This document shows, piece by piece, positions 45,049 through 54,716 of a DNA stretch of 64,000 nucleotides. The position numbers were made by a program, and so were the translations under genes. Below the pieces are notes generated by a model. That model was not told where the DNA came from. It did no database searches and worked only from the letters and a program-made list of their open reading frames with translations. The DNA is from Alteromonadaceae bacterium 2753L.S.0a.02. GTDB taxonomy: Bacteria; Pseudomonadota; Gammaproteobacteria; Pseudomonadales; Cellvibrionaceae. Position 1 is the first letter of the stretch, and the number at the start of each line of letters is the position of its first letter. The stretch covers positions 2,629,001 to 2,693,000 of the forward strand of contig VISH01000002.1 in the NCBI GenBank assembly GCA_007827375.1, in the 5' to 3' direction.

Positions 45049-46542
45049 ATGCACTCCAACTTTCTTGCAGCCTTTACGGAGAATTTTCTTGGGCAGTCGA
45101 GTAGCTGGTATAAACAAACCATCATCGTGTTTCTACTAATAAACCCCATTGTTTTTGCGATAGATCCCTTTGTCGCTGGCTGGGTTTTAATTCTTGAATT
45201 CATCTTCACCCTGGCCATGGCATTAAAATGCTACCCGCTGCAACCCGGTGGTTTATTGGCTATCGAAGCTGTAATTCTGGGTTTTACGTCGCCAGAAAGC
45301 GTATTTCACGAAACTGAAGCCAATTTTGAAGTTATTCTGTTGCTGATGTTTATGGTGGCAGGCATCTATTTCATGAAAGGCCTGCTGTTGTTTGTGTTTA
45401 CCAAAATCTTGTTAGGCATACGTTCCAAAATCGCACTTTCACTGTTATTTTCACTGGTTTCGGCGGTTTTATCGGCCTTTTTGGACGCCCTTACGGTCAC
45501 CGCAGTGCTTATCGCCGTTGCTGTGGGTTTTTACGAGGTTTACCACCGCTTTGCTTCGGGTGGTTCCGGCAATAATCAGGATGACGATGGCGTCGATGCG
45601 CTGCACCGCGGCGACCTCGATCAATTTCGCAGCTTTTTACGCAGCCTTATCATGCACGGCGCGGTAGGTACTGCGCTGGGTGGCGTGTGCACCTTGGTGG
45701 GGGAACCGCAAAACCTGCTGATTGCCGAGCAGGCAGACTGGGATTTCGTACAATTTTTTGTGATGGTCGCTCCGGTTTCAATGCCGACTTTGTTGGCAGG
45801 TCTGGCTACCTGCATCATCGTCGAGAAATTTCAGTGGTTCGGCTACGGTGCGAAACTGCCTGATAACGTGCGCGACATCCTGTTGGATTTCGACCGTAAA
45901 GAATCCTCAAAACGAACCAAACATGACAAAGCAGAATTGATTGTGCAGGCGCTAGGGGCTGCAATTTTGGTGGTGGCGCTGGCTTTTCATCTCGCCGAGG
46001 TAGGATTGATCGGCCTGTTAATCATTATTTTGCTCACCAGTTTTAACGGCATTACCGAAGAACATCGCATTGGGCACGCCTTCGAAGAAGCCCTGCCCTT
46101 CACCGCGTTATTGGTGGTTTTCTTTGCCATTGTTGCGGTTATTCACGATCAGCACCTGTTTGAACCGATCACTCACGCGCTCCTTCATCTCGATGAGTCT
46201 GTACAAGGCCCAATGTTCTTTATCGCCAATGGGGTGCTTTCGATGATTAGCGACAATGTATTTGTGGCCACTGTGTATATCACCGAAGTTAAAAACGCCC
46301 TACTCACTGGCGATATCAGTAGAGAACATTTCGATCTGTTGGCCATAGCAATCAATACTGGCACCAACCTACCCAGTGTGGCGACGCCTAATGGCCAGGC
46401 AGCATTTCTATTTCTGCTGACCTCGGCATTAGCGCCGCTCATTCGGCTGTCTTATGGCCGCATGGTGTTGATGGCTTTGCCCTACACTCTGGTGTTGAGC
46501 TGCGTGGGCTATGTTGCGGTATTTCGCCTCGCTGCAGGCTGA
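45049..46542 (+). CDS. nhaB: Na+/H+ antiporter NhaB
   Basis: The 497-residue inner-membrane protein has about 12 membrane segments and the NhaB blocks FLGQSSSWYKQTII near the N terminus, FLDALTVTAVLIAVAVGFY, HGAVGTALGGVCTLVGEPQN and SDNVFVATVYITEVK. It exports sodium in exchange for protons. Length matches the family (about 500). It lies alone between the divergent fimL operon and the convergent dnaQ gene. Confidence 0.96.
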   Translation: MHSNFLAAFTENFLGQSSSWYKQTIIVFLLINPIVFAIDPFVAGWVLILEFIFTLAMALKCYPLQPGGLLAIEAVILGFTSPESVFHETEANFEVILLLMFMVAGIYFMKGLLLFVFTKILLGIRSKIALSLLFSLVSAVLSAFLDALTVTAVLIAVAVGFYEVYHRFASGGSGNNQDDDGVDALHRGDLDQFRSFLRSLIMHGAVGTALGGVCTLVGEPQNLLIAEQADWDFVQFFVMVAPVSMPTLLAGLATCIIVEKFQWFGYGAKLPDNVRDILLDFDRKESSKRTKHDKAELIVQALGAAILVVALAFHLAEVGLIGLLIIILLTSFNGITEEHRIGHAFEEALPFTALLVVFFAIVAVIHDQHLFEPITHALLHLDESVQGPMFFIANGVLSMISDNVFVATVYITEVKNALLTGDISREHFDLLAIAINTGTNLPSVATPNGQAAFLFLLTSALAPLIRLSYGRMVLMALPYTLVLSCVGYVAVFRLAAG

Positions 46543-46643
46543 ACATTCATTAAGAAAGCCAACTCGCAGCGATAGGTGGTTTTTATTGCAGGTGGTCGTT
46601 TTACAAGTGGTTATTTATCAGGAAGATGTTTAACAAGTAGGGA

Positions 46644-47372
46644 TTACTGCGCGGTATGCGACTCCTGTAGCCACATGCAATTACCGCCTGAGGCTTTATC
46701 GATAGTTGCCAGCTTTTCGCGGTGTGCCTCGAGCTCTTTATCGCTGGCTTTTAACACAACCAGGGGTGGTCGATCCGCAGGCAAACGCACAATGCTTTCT
46801 TCGCCATCTTCGCCGCTGCCGTCCATTTGATTACCTCCCAGCGCCAGATTGGTCTGGCCACCGGTCATGATCAAATACACATCGGCGAGAATTTCGGCAT
46901 CCAGTAGTGCGCCGTGTAAATCGCGTTGCGAATTGTCCACCATGTAACGCTTACACAAAGCATCAAGGTTGTTCTTCTGGCCAGGGTGCTTTTTACGGGC
47001 ATAAACCAGGGTATCCAATACACTGCAACGTTGTGCAATGGGCGCTAAACTGCGATTCAGCAGGCGCAATTCGTGATCGAGAAAGCCAACATCGAAGGGG
47101 GCGTTGTGGATGACCAGTTCAGCGTCCCCAATAAACTCCAGGAACTCATCCGCAATTTGCGAAAACACCGGTTTGTCCGCTAAAAACTCATTGGTAATGC
47201 CGTGCACCTCGATTGCGCCTTCGTCGATTTCACGGTCGGGACGAATATACTGATGATAGTGACGGCCGGTGAGCTTGCGATTGATCATTTCTACGCAGCC
47301 GATTTCAATTATGCGGTGCCCCTGCTCCGGCTCCAGACCGGTGGTTTCCGTGTCGAGTACGATTTGTCTCAC
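46644..47372 (-). CDS. dnaQ: DNA polymerase III epsilon subunit (proofreading exonuclease)
   Basis: The 242-residue DEDDh exonuclease has D7/E9 in IVLDTETTGLE, HNAPFDVGFLDHE and the final His/Asp in RDLHGALLDAEILADVY. A C-terminal tail of about 60 residues, Gly/Asp-rich (NQMDGSGEDGEES), binds the alpha subunit. The ATG overlaps the rnhA stop by 4 bases, so the two are coupled on one transcript. In E. coli these genes are adjacent but divergent; here they are co-oriented. Confidence 0.96.
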   Translation of the reverse strand: MRQIVLDTETTGLEPEQGHRIIEIGCVEMINRKLTGRHYHQYIRPDREIDEGAIEVHGITNEFLADKPVFSQIADEFLEFIGDAELVIHNAPFDVGFLDHELRLLNRSLAPIAQRCSVLDTLVYARKKHPGQKNNLDALCKRYMVDNSQRDLHGALLDAEILADVYLIMTGGQTNLALGGNQMDGSGEDGEESIVRLPADRPPLVVLKASDKELEAHREKLATIDKASGGNCMWLQESHTAQ

Positions 47373-47809
47373 GATATCTCCAACTCATCGATGCCTTTAT
47401 TCGCCAACTGATCGGCTATTTCATTTTCGCGGTGGCCACTGTGGCCCTTCACCCATTCCCACGCAATGCTGTGCCTGCTGCAGGCTTCATCCAACTGCTG
47501 CCATAAATCAACATTCAGCACCGGTTTTTTCGCAGCTGTGCGCCAATTGCGTTTCTTCCAATTGGCCATCCATTCGGTAATGCCTTTACGCACGTACTGT
47601 GAATCGGTTACCAGGCGTACTTCACAGGGCTCTTTCAAAGCCGATAAACCCTGAATCGCTGCGGTTAGCTCCATGCGGTTGTTAGTGGTATTGGGCTCGC
47701 CGCCATGCAGTTTTTTTTCGCGACTGGCGTACCTGAGCAAAACCCCCCAACCGCCCGGGCCGGGGTTGCCTCGGCAAGCGCCATCTGTAAATATTTCTAC
47801 TTTTTTCAA
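47369..47809 (-). CDS. rnhA: Ribonuclease HI
   Basis: The 146-residue enzyme degrades RNA in RNA-DNA hybrids. Catalytic carboxylates are visible in IFTDGACRGNPGPGGWG (D9), NNRMELTAAI, LVTDSQYV and the C-terminal GHSGHRENEIADQLAN. It is followed, with a 4-base overlap, by dnaQ and preceded by a methyltransferase gene 13 bases upstream on the same strand. Confidence 0.97.
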   Translation of the reverse strand: MKKVEIFTDGACRGNPGPGGWGVLLRYASREKKLHGGEPNTTNNRMELTAAIQGLSALKEPCEVRLVTDSQYVRKGITEWMANWKKRNWRTAAKKPVLNVDLWQQLDEACSRHSIAWEWVKGHSGHRENEIADQLANKGIDELEIS

Positions 47810-47822
47810 AAGCTTATCTTAA

Positions 47823-48683
47823 TTACTTAATTCTGGATCTAAAGGGAAGAATGGCGGCGGATTGGCTGTTTCTCGCCGTCATCGAACGCTTGGGCACCGG
47901 CGCAACACCGAGGAACTTCGACTTGTCCCACTCGGGTTTTATCGGCGTGAGCCCCACCTTATCCTTTCGGGCCACGATATAGTACATTGAACCGAAGGGT
48001 ATTGCGGGTGACAACATGCGATCGATGAAACCGCTGTGCAGCAGATACCGTGAGTGATTGATAGGCAGATTTTTACTTAAATACCGCAGATTTAGGCAGG
48101 AAAAATCGAGAAACTCCAACCAATCGCGAATGCGTCCGGCTCTCAGTGGCCTGCGGCGCCAGATAGGCTTGCCACTGGTAAATTGCGCCATCATCTGAAA
48201 TGCGCCAACCAGGCTAAGTGGGTTAAACGCAAAAATAATAATATGTCCCCGAGGCACTGTTACTCGGGCGGCTTCCTTCAAAACCTGGTGGGGATTTGGT
48301 GAAAACTCTAAAACATGATGCAATATGCTCACATCAATGCTCTCATCGGCAAGTGGAAGCGCATCCAGCTCGGCCAGCCCCTGAATATCGCAAAGTGTAT
48401 TCACCGCCTTGTGGGGTGCCACCACGGCCGGTGCCAGCGAAAAACAATGGTTGATACGGCTGGATTCAGACAAACGCTGATACGGCACAATGCTCAGTTG
48501 CATGAGGTGGTAGCCAAACAGGCAGCTCAACTCATCGCGCAGTATTTGTTTTTGCTCCTTGAGCGCAACCCGGCCCAGTGGCGTTTCGTACCACGCGGCC
48601 AGCTCAGCAATGGTTTTATGCAATGGCTGAACAACATGGCGAGAATCTATAAACTGTTTGAAGCGCCCAAATACGTTTGGCAC
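47823..48683 (-). CDS. Class I SAM-dependent methyltransferase (YafS-like)
   Basis: The 286-residue protein has the Methyltransf_11 core: DIQGLAELDALPLADESIDV, HHVLEFSPNPHQVLKEAARV and GHIIIFAFNPLSLVGAFQMM. It is the equivalent of E. coli YafS, which lies between gloB and rnhA in the same way. The substrate is unknown. It is divergent from gloB by 105 bases and begins the methyltransferase-rnhA-dnaQ operon. Confidence 0.85.
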   Translation of the reverse strand: MPNVFGRFKQFIDSRHVVQPLHKTIAELAAWYETPLGRVALKEQKQILRDELSCLFGYHLMQLSIVPYQRLSESSRINHCFSLAPAVVAPHKAVNTLCDIQGLAELDALPLADESIDVSILHHVLEFSPNPHQVLKEAARVTVPRGHIIIFAFNPLSLVGAFQMMAQFTSGKPIWRRRPLRAGRIRDWLEFLDFSCLNLRYLSKNLPINHSRYLLHSGFIDRMLSPAIPFGSMYYIVARKDKVGLTPIKPEWDKSKFLGVAPVPKRSMTARNSQSAAILPFRSRIK

Positions 48684-48788
48684 AAGCCCTCTCGTTTTTT
48701 GTTTCTACAGGTATGCGACGGTTTGCAGCACGGCTACAAAGTAAAAGTCTAAACCCTTCAGCACAATTTTCGAAGGCCTTATTTTGTC

Positions 48789-49571
48789 ATGAATTTTAAA
48801 ATATTCCCGATACCCATCTACAGCGACAACTACGTGTGGACGATTGTCTCACCGCAGGGTGATCGCGCCCTGGTGGTAGACCCCGGTGACGCCAGCCCGG
48901 TGCTGGCTGCCCTGCAGGAACGCCACCTTACCCTCGAAGCCATATTGGTCACCCATCGCCATTGGGATCACGTTACCGGCGTGAATGAACTGCAACGACA
49001 TTTTGCCTGCCCGGTGTATGGGCCAAATTGCGAGGCAATTCCGCAAGTCAGCCACCCCTTAAACGAGGGCGATGAAGTTCAATTCTGGAACAAACTCACT
49101 GTTACCGTTTGGGAAACCCCCGGCCATACCCAGGAACACATCAGCTACTTGTTAAGTGGGGGGCCACAGCCGATATTGTTTTGTGGGGACACACTGTTTG
49201 CGGCGGGTTGCGGGCGGCTGCTGGGCGGCACTGCAGAGCAACTTCATACCAGCCTGGAGCGCTACAAAACCCTGCCAGCTAACACCCAAGTGTATTGCAC
49301 TCATGAGTACACCCAGAGCAATCTGCGTTTTGCCTTGGCAGTTGAACCTCTTAATGACGATATTAAGAAGCGCTACCAACTTGTTGAAAATCAAAGGTTA
49401 TCTGGAGAAATCACTCTCCCATCCTCATTAGGATTGGAGGCCCAGACCAATCCATTCTTACGCTGTAGAGAAGCAAGCGTTGCTCAAAGTGTAAGCGATA
49501 AGTTTGGCCAAGCATTAGCCGAGCCATCACGTATTTTTCAAGAATTGCGCAATTGGAAAGATAACTTTTAA
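48789..49571 (+). CDS. gloB: Hydroxyacylglutathione hydrolase (glyoxalase II)
   Basis: The 260-residue metallo-beta-lactamase fold enzyme hydrolyses S-D-lactoylglutathione, the second step of methylglyoxal detoxification. The dinuclear metal site motif is T55-H-R-H-W-D-H61. Later ligands lie in ETPGHTQEHISY, LFCGDTLFAAGCGRL and YCTHEYTQSNLRFA. The C-terminal HAGH domain (NPFLRC) is intact. It is divergent from the methyltransferase gene and 249 bases before mltD. Confidence 0.96.
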   Translation: MNFKIFPIPIYSDNYVWTIVSPQGDRALVVDPGDASPVLAALQERHLTLEAILVTHRHWDHVTGVNELQRHFACPVYGPNCEAIPQVSHPLNEGDEVQFWNKLTVTVWETPGHTQEHISYLLSGGPQPILFCGDTLFAAGCGRLLGGTAEQLHTSLERYKTLPANTQVYCTHEYTQSNLRFALAVEPLNDDIKKRYQLVENQRLSGEITLPSSLGLEAQTNPFLRCREASVAQSVSDKFGQALAEPSRIFQELRNWKDNF

Positions 49572-49820
49572 ATCTGGAATTGGATTTTATACGCCAAAAC
49601 AGTATTCTCCGCGTTTGAGATTAATGCTTCTAACAGTGCTAACCAGATCAAGTTTATGGGCAAAAAGTCGCGGCTATCAGGAAATTGCTTCCTTCAGCGC
49701 TCATGCGCTTTTTGTGCAAGCGAATTTTGCCCCATACATTAAACTAGAGTTGAACTAGGGTTGCTGCGCTCGGTCTCAGGAAGCGGCGTAGCGCCAAAAT
49801 CATCAGAAAAACAAAAACGC

Positions 49821-51443
49821 ATGTATTTGAGATTAATTAACAAATTTATTGCTCTGTCCTTTGTGGTATTGAGTGTCGGTGTTTTACAAGGATGTGGGCA
49901 ACTAAGGTTGCAATCCGATGCAACCGCACAAGTCGCAGCACCTCAAGCCAATCCCAACTTTGTCTACTTTGACAGTGAGCCCGACGACGATCTCACCATC
50001 GAAGAGTATGCCGCTCTACCTGAACCCATTCCCATGGATCTTTGGGCACGTATTAGAAATGGCTACCAACTCCCAAAAACCATGAACCGTCGGGTTGAGC
50101 AGCAACTGAAGTGGTTTGCCAAACACCCGGAATACATGAATCGAGTCGCGCAACGCGGCGAACGGTATCTTTTTCACATTGTTGAAGAGGTTGAGGCCCG
50201 TGGTTTGCCCATGGAATTAGCGCTGCTCCCGATTGTAGAAAGCGCCTTCGACCCCTTCGCCTACTCTCATGGCCGGGCCTCGGGAATTTGGCAATTTATA
50301 CCAGGTACCGGCAAGATGTTGGGCTTGAAGCAAAATTGGTGGTACGACGGGCGACGAGATATTGTCGCCTCCACTGATGCCGCCCTGCGCTATTTGGAGA
50401 ACTTGAATGCGCGATTTGATGGCGACTGGCTGCACGCGCTGGCCTCCTATAACAGCGGTTCTGGAAATGTCTCCAAAGCGATTCGAAGAAATAAGCAAAA
50501 AGGCAAGCCTACTGACTTCTGGAATCTGGACCTGCCACGAGAAACTGAGGCCTATGTGCCTAAACTGATAGCACTCGCGATACTAATTGATAAGCCCGAA
50601 GAATATCAATTATCGCTGCATTCCATACCCAACCAACCCTACTTTGCCGCTCTCGATATCGGATCTCAAATAGACCTCGCCCAAGCCGCCGAAATGGCCG
50701 ATATCAGCATGGACGACCTCTACCACCTCAACCCAGCCTTCAACCGTTGGGCAACAGATCCACAAGGCCCGCATCAACTGTTGCTGCCAGTCTCGAGTGC
50801 TGCCGACTTTGAAAAGCAACTTGCTGAAATTCCTAAAAATCAACGTGTAACTTGGGAACGCTACACCATACAAAATGGGGACACTCTCTCCACCATAGCG
50901 GCTAAACACAAAATCAGCATGCGTTCTCTCAAAGCCATCAACAATATCAGTGGGACTACCATTCGAGCCGGTAAAACGCTTATGGTGCCAGTTGCCGCAG
51001 CCGATGCTCGTTTCTACAGCCAGAGCCTGTCGCAACGCCTGCACAACCGTCGCAGCGTCAGCGCGAAAACGGAATCTGGCACACGTATTGACCACCGGGT
51101 AAAAACCGGAGACAGCCTCTGGGATATCGCACAAGCCTACAAGGTGACCCCACGTAAAATTGCAAAATGGAACAATATGGCGCCAACGGACCCCATATAT
51201 CCCGGTCAAACACTGGCTATCTGGACGAATCTTCCGGAGCAGATCAGCGCTCCCCGCACCAATCAGGCAGTGATTAGAAAGGTGTCTTACAAGGTGCGTC
51301 AGGGTGACTCGCTGAGCCGAATTGCCAGTAAGTTTCGACTCAGCGTTAACGATATTTTGCGATGGAATCAACTTAACCAGTCGAAGTATTTACAACCCGG
51401 TCAATCACTTACACTGTTTGTGGATGTCACGAAAGCACTCTAA
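49821..51443 (+). CDS. mltD: Membrane-bound lytic murein transglycosylase D with three LysM domains
   Basis: The 540-residue lipoprotein has a lipobox ending LQGC (Cys25), an SLT catalytic domain with the likely catalytic E140 in LLPIVESAFDP followed by GRASGIWQFIPGTG, and three peptidoglycan-binding LysM repeats near residues 348, 424 and 490 (each with xNGD/TGD/QGDxL). It cleaves peptidoglycan strands in the periplasm. The lipoprotein signal makes the ATG at 49821 the likely start; the frame is open from a TTG at 49761. Only 3 bases separate its stop from the convergent HDOD gene. Confidence 0.94.
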   Translation: MYLRLINKFIALSFVVLSVGVLQGCGQLRLQSDATAQVAAPQANPNFVYFDSEPDDDLTIEEYAALPEPIPMDLWARIRNGYQLPKTMNRRVEQQLKWFAKHPEYMNRVAQRGERYLFHIVEEVEARGLPMELALLPIVESAFDPFAYSHGRASGIWQFIPGTGKMLGLKQNWWYDGRRDIVASTDAALRYLENLNARFDGDWLHALASYNSGSGNVSKAIRRNKQKGKPTDFWNLDLPRETEAYVPKLIALAILIDKPEEYQLSLHSIPNQPYFAALDIGSQIDLAQAAEMADISMDDLYHLNPAFNRWATDPQGPHQLLLPVSSAADFEKQLAEIPKNQRVTWERYTIQNGDTLSTIAAKHKISMRSLKAINNISGTTIRAGKTLMVPVAAADARFYSQSLSQRLHNRRSVSAKTESGTRIDHRVKTGDSLWDIAQAYKVTPRKIAKWNNMAPTDPIYPGQTLAIWTNLPEQISAPRTNQAVIRKVSYKVRQGDSLSRIASKFRLSVNDILRWNQLNQSKYLQPGQSLTLFVDVTKAL

Positions 51444-51446
51444 TAC

Positions 51447-52868
51447 CTAGTGTTTTGATTTCAATATATTCAGGCTCACCTGAGCCTGGGAATTGAAGTG
51501 CTTGAAACTCTCGAACTGGTCTTCGCTTATCTTGCCGCCGAAGGTCCAACGGTCGGCATAAAATAAGCCAACCTTGCGATTGTCTACTTGCAGCACACCA
51601 ACCATAGAAGGAAATTTACCAATAATTCGGGAGATCTCGGTATTGTAAAGCTGTGGCTTTGCAGCGATGGTTTCTGCGGTGTACCAATGGCAGCCGCCAG
51701 TTTCAATGGCTTGCGTGAAAACATTGTCACTGTATGGGCCGATGTCGATTAGAAAATTACTGCGCCACTGTTCGGTGCTTTCTCCGAGCACATAGCGCGC
51801 TTTCAATTTGTGTTTGTCAATAAACGCGAAGGCAACGCGCTCCAAGCCTATACCGCGATGCATGCCTTCCAACACCATCTGAAAAATGGTGTTCACATCC
51901 ACCTTGTCGACGGTGGCGGTTGAAAGGTCTCGCAATATATTAAGCTGCACCATAGCATCGCCTTTGAGCATTTTACTTGGTGGTTCCCTTGGGCTCTCTG
52001 CCGATAATTTTTGTGATGTAGGGATCAACGGACAGGCCTCCGATACCCCGTAACTCAGAGCCACTTCGGCAGCTTGATCGGCGCCCTCTTTCACCATAAG
52101 TAAAGCGTGCTCGGCGTCCTGACCGGTATATTCCATGACTTCACGGAGCACTTTCTTAACCTGGGGGCTGCTCCAGCCGTAGAGCGCCGCCCGACTCAAG
52201 CGTTCGCCCACAATCACTGCGTTGACTTTCTGACTGCGCTCACTTTTTGGATAGAGCGCCTGCTCCAGTGTTTCACCGAGTTTCCAGTGTTTCGCCAGCT
52301 CGCGGGTTATGGATTTAAAAGAGGTACCCAGCACATCTTCCATGGCGGCACGACGCTCCTGAGCGTTATCACTAAACAGACCAGGGTGATCGGCATTTGC
52401 TGCTTCTGAGGCCCAAAACGCCATTTCACCAAGGTTGAACAGAAGACCTGCAATAAAGGCTTCCTCGGCGGCTTTTTCATCAACGGTTTCGACGAGGTTT
52501 CTCGCCTGAGTCGCAGCGTGAAATCCTTGTGCTACCAGCTTAAGCAAACGCTCCTGCGGGTTGTCACCCAACAACGACTCCATAACCAACAGCGAAATGC
52601 AGATAGCCCGCACGCCCTTTAGACCAATCAGCACTATTGCACGACTTACGGTATTTATTTGAACTTTGTTGTAGTTATAAAAAACGCTATTGGCAATACG
52701 CAGGACTTGCGAAGTAAGATTGGGGTCGCGCAGAATCACTTCGGCCAACTGGTTAACATCGGCATCATCGCTGCCAGTAATTTTGTTCAGTTCTGCAATT
52801 ACATCGCCAAGCACAGGCATCTCCTGCTTTCGCAAGCGATCTGTCCATGCTTTAAGCCCCTTTGTCAT
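51447..52868 (-). CDS. HDOD domain signalling protein
   Basis: The 473-residue protein has an N-terminal HDOD domain (about residues 15-210): LAEVILRDPNLTSQVLRIAN, SVFYNYNKVQINTVSRAIVL and GLLFNLGEMAFW are typical. The C-terminal part (about 300-470) resembles a GAF domain (LRDLSTATVDKVDVNTIFQM, GLERVAFAFIDK, GVLQVDNRKVGLFYAD). HDOD proteins appear in bacterial signalling and lack the HD metal site. Its ligand and partners are unknown. It is convergent with mltD and divergent from the opp operon. Confidence 0.85.
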   Translation of the reverse strand: MTKGLKAWTDRLRKQEMPVLGDVIAELNKITGSDDADVNQLAEVILRDPNLTSQVLRIANSVFYNYNKVQINTVSRAIVLIGLKGVRAICISLLVMESLLGDNPQERLLKLVAQGFHAATQARNLVETVDEKAAEEAFIAGLLFNLGEMAFWASEAANADHPGLFSDNAQERRAAMEDVLGTSFKSITRELAKHWKLGETLEQALYPKSERSQKVNAVIVGERLSRAALYGWSSPQVKKVLREVMEYTGQDAEHALLMVKEGADQAAEVALSYGVSEACPLIPTSQKLSAESPREPPSKMLKGDAMVQLNILRDLSTATVDKVDVNTIFQMVLEGMHRGIGLERVAFAFIDKHKLKARYVLGESTEQWRSNFLIDIGPYSDNVFTQAIETGGCHWYTAETIAAKPQLYNTEISRIIGKFPSMVGVLQVDNRKVGLFYADRWTFGGKISEDQFESFKHFNSQAQVSLNILKSKH

Positions 52869-52924
52869 AGCTACGCCCTATAGGTGTGAATCTTTTAAAG
52901 TGTAGCCGGTAATATAAGAAAAAG

Positions 52925-54571
52925 ATGAAGTCCACTTCGCTCAGCTACCCCTTCAGCGCCGCAATAGACCGTTTATTTACGTGTCTACGTCTGCTTTTCA
53001 GCGCGATCTTGTTGATCGCTTGCAGTCCTTCCCAGGAACTCGATGTCGCCTGGGGCAATCGTGCTTCTGTTCTGCTAATCGGTAATGGCGACGAACCACA
53101 GTCACTCGACCCACAGATGGCGGTAGGAAGTAACGACTTTAATATCATCACAGCATTATTTGAGGGGCTCACAGATCTGCATCCCGAAACCCTGGATGTT
53201 GTTCCGGGTGTCGCTGAAAGCTGGAAGGTTTCACGAGATGGTATGCGCTACAGTTTTTATCTACGCAATGATGCAAAGTGGTCAAATGGTGAGCCTGTTA
53301 CCAGCAAAGACTTTTTGTTTGCCTGGGAACGCGCACTCAATCCAAAAACCGCAAGCTCCAACGCTCCTCTATTCTTCTCGATAAAAAATGCTGAGGCCTA
53401 TAATACGGGTGTGCTCACAGAATTTTCAGACGTTGGGGTGCGTGCCTTACCCTCCCGCCTTGAAGTTACTTTGGAATCGCCAATATCTTACTTTCTTGCT
53501 CAGCTCAGCCACCCCGTTTTTTTTCCACTGCATAAAGATGTCATTGATCAGCATAGCGATGACTGGACGAGGCCAGGAAATCTTATCGGCAATGGCGCAT
53601 TTACCTTAAAGGAATGGAAACTGAATAAGTGGGTTAGCGTAAAAGCCAATCCGCATTATTGGGACAAACAAAATGTTCATCTCAATGGCATCATGTTTTT
53701 CCCCATCGAAGACAGATTTTCAGAAGAACGCGCATTTCGCGCCGGCAATATCCACCTTACCTGCACTCCCCAGATGGCCATCGAGAAAATACAGGAGTAT
53801 CAGCGTACAAACCCCGAACTGCTACAACAAACTCCGGTATACGCCAGCTATTACTACGACATTAACACCGCGCGCAAACCCTTTAACGATGCACGAGTGA
53901 GGCGCGCCCTGGCAATGGCGATAAATAGAAAGCAACTGGTTGAGAAAGTTACCCGTGGTGGAGAAATTCCCGCCGGCACCTTTGTGCCCGCAGACCCGCA
54001 CATTTTTCAGGCGCGGCACAGGCTAAGATTTGACCCGGAGAATGCCCGAAAACTGCTCACAGAAGCGGGCTACCCGAATGGGGAGAACTTTCCTGTGTTC
54101 GAGCTGCTGATCAATAACGGCGAAATACATCGTAAAGTCGCAACCGCGGTTCAACAAATGTGGTGGCAACATTTGCACATTAAAGTCGAGCTCAGAAATA
54201 TGGAGTGGAAAACTTTTATAAACGCTCAAAACAACAAAGATTACACAGTCTCGCGTGCAGGCTGGATAGCCGACTTCGTGCATCCCAACACTTTTTTCGA
54301 AACCCTGCTTTCGAACAGCAGCAACAACGACACCAATTGGTCGCACAGTGGCTACGATACCCTCGTAAACCTCGTACGCCGGTCGAGCAGCGACGCACAG
54401 GCGAGCGAACTATTGGAAAAAGCCAATCGCATACTCTTAAGTGAGGTTCCGGTTATTCCTTTGTTTTACCCTTCGGACAATAATTTGGTGCAACGCTCTG
54501 TAAAAGGCTGGTACCCCAATCTGTTACACCGGCACCCTTACAAAGGTGTTTATTTGTCATCCGACGACTAG
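52925..54571 (+). CDS. Oligopeptide ABC transporter substrate-binding lipoprotein 1
   Basis: The 548-residue SBP_bac_5 (OppA-type) protein has a signal with lipobox LIAC and the family blocks GDEPQSLDPQ, ALFEGLTDLHPETL, SWKVSRDGMRYSFYLR, AKWSNGEPVTSKDFLFAWER and ARKPFNDARVRRALAMAIN. It captures peptides in the periplasm for the permeases encoded downstream. It is clearly closer to the third copy of the operon than to the second, for example in FVPADP and the shared GGEIPAGTF region. A 145-base gap separates it from the second copy. Confidence 0.93.
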   Translation: MKSTSLSYPFSAAIDRLFTCLRLLFSAILLIACSPSQELDVAWGNRASVLLIGNGDEPQSLDPQMAVGSNDFNIITALFEGLTDLHPETLDVVPGVAESWKVSRDGMRYSFYLRNDAKWSNGEPVTSKDFLFAWERALNPKTASSNAPLFFSIKNAEAYNTGVLTEFSDVGVRALPSRLEVTLESPISYFLAQLSHPVFFPLHKDVIDQHSDDWTRPGNLIGNGAFTLKEWKLNKWVSVKANPHYWDKQNVHLNGIMFFPIEDRFSEERAFRAGNIHLTCTPQMAIEKIQEYQRTNPELLQQTPVYASYYYDINTARKPFNDARVRRALAMAINRKQLVEKVTRGGEIPAGTFVPADPHIFQARHRLRFDPENARKLLTEAGYPNGENFPVFELLINNGEIHRKVATAVQQMWWQHLHIKVELRNMEWKTFINAQNNKDYTVSRAGWIADFVHPNTFFETLLSNSSNNDTNWSHSGYDTLVNLVRRSSSDAQASELLEKANRILLSEVPVIPLFYPSDNNLVQRSVKGWYPNLLHRHPYKGVYLSSDD

Positions 54572-54716
54572 GTCCTCCCGAATGCGCTCACTGGAAGTTT
54601 TTACCATTAAACTGGAAGCTTGTGATGGTGATGTATGCGTTAGACTGGTTTACAATAGCCGTTTGGCATGGAGTTCGGGCCGCAATCACTACGTCATTTT
54701 GGAGCGATAACCCTAG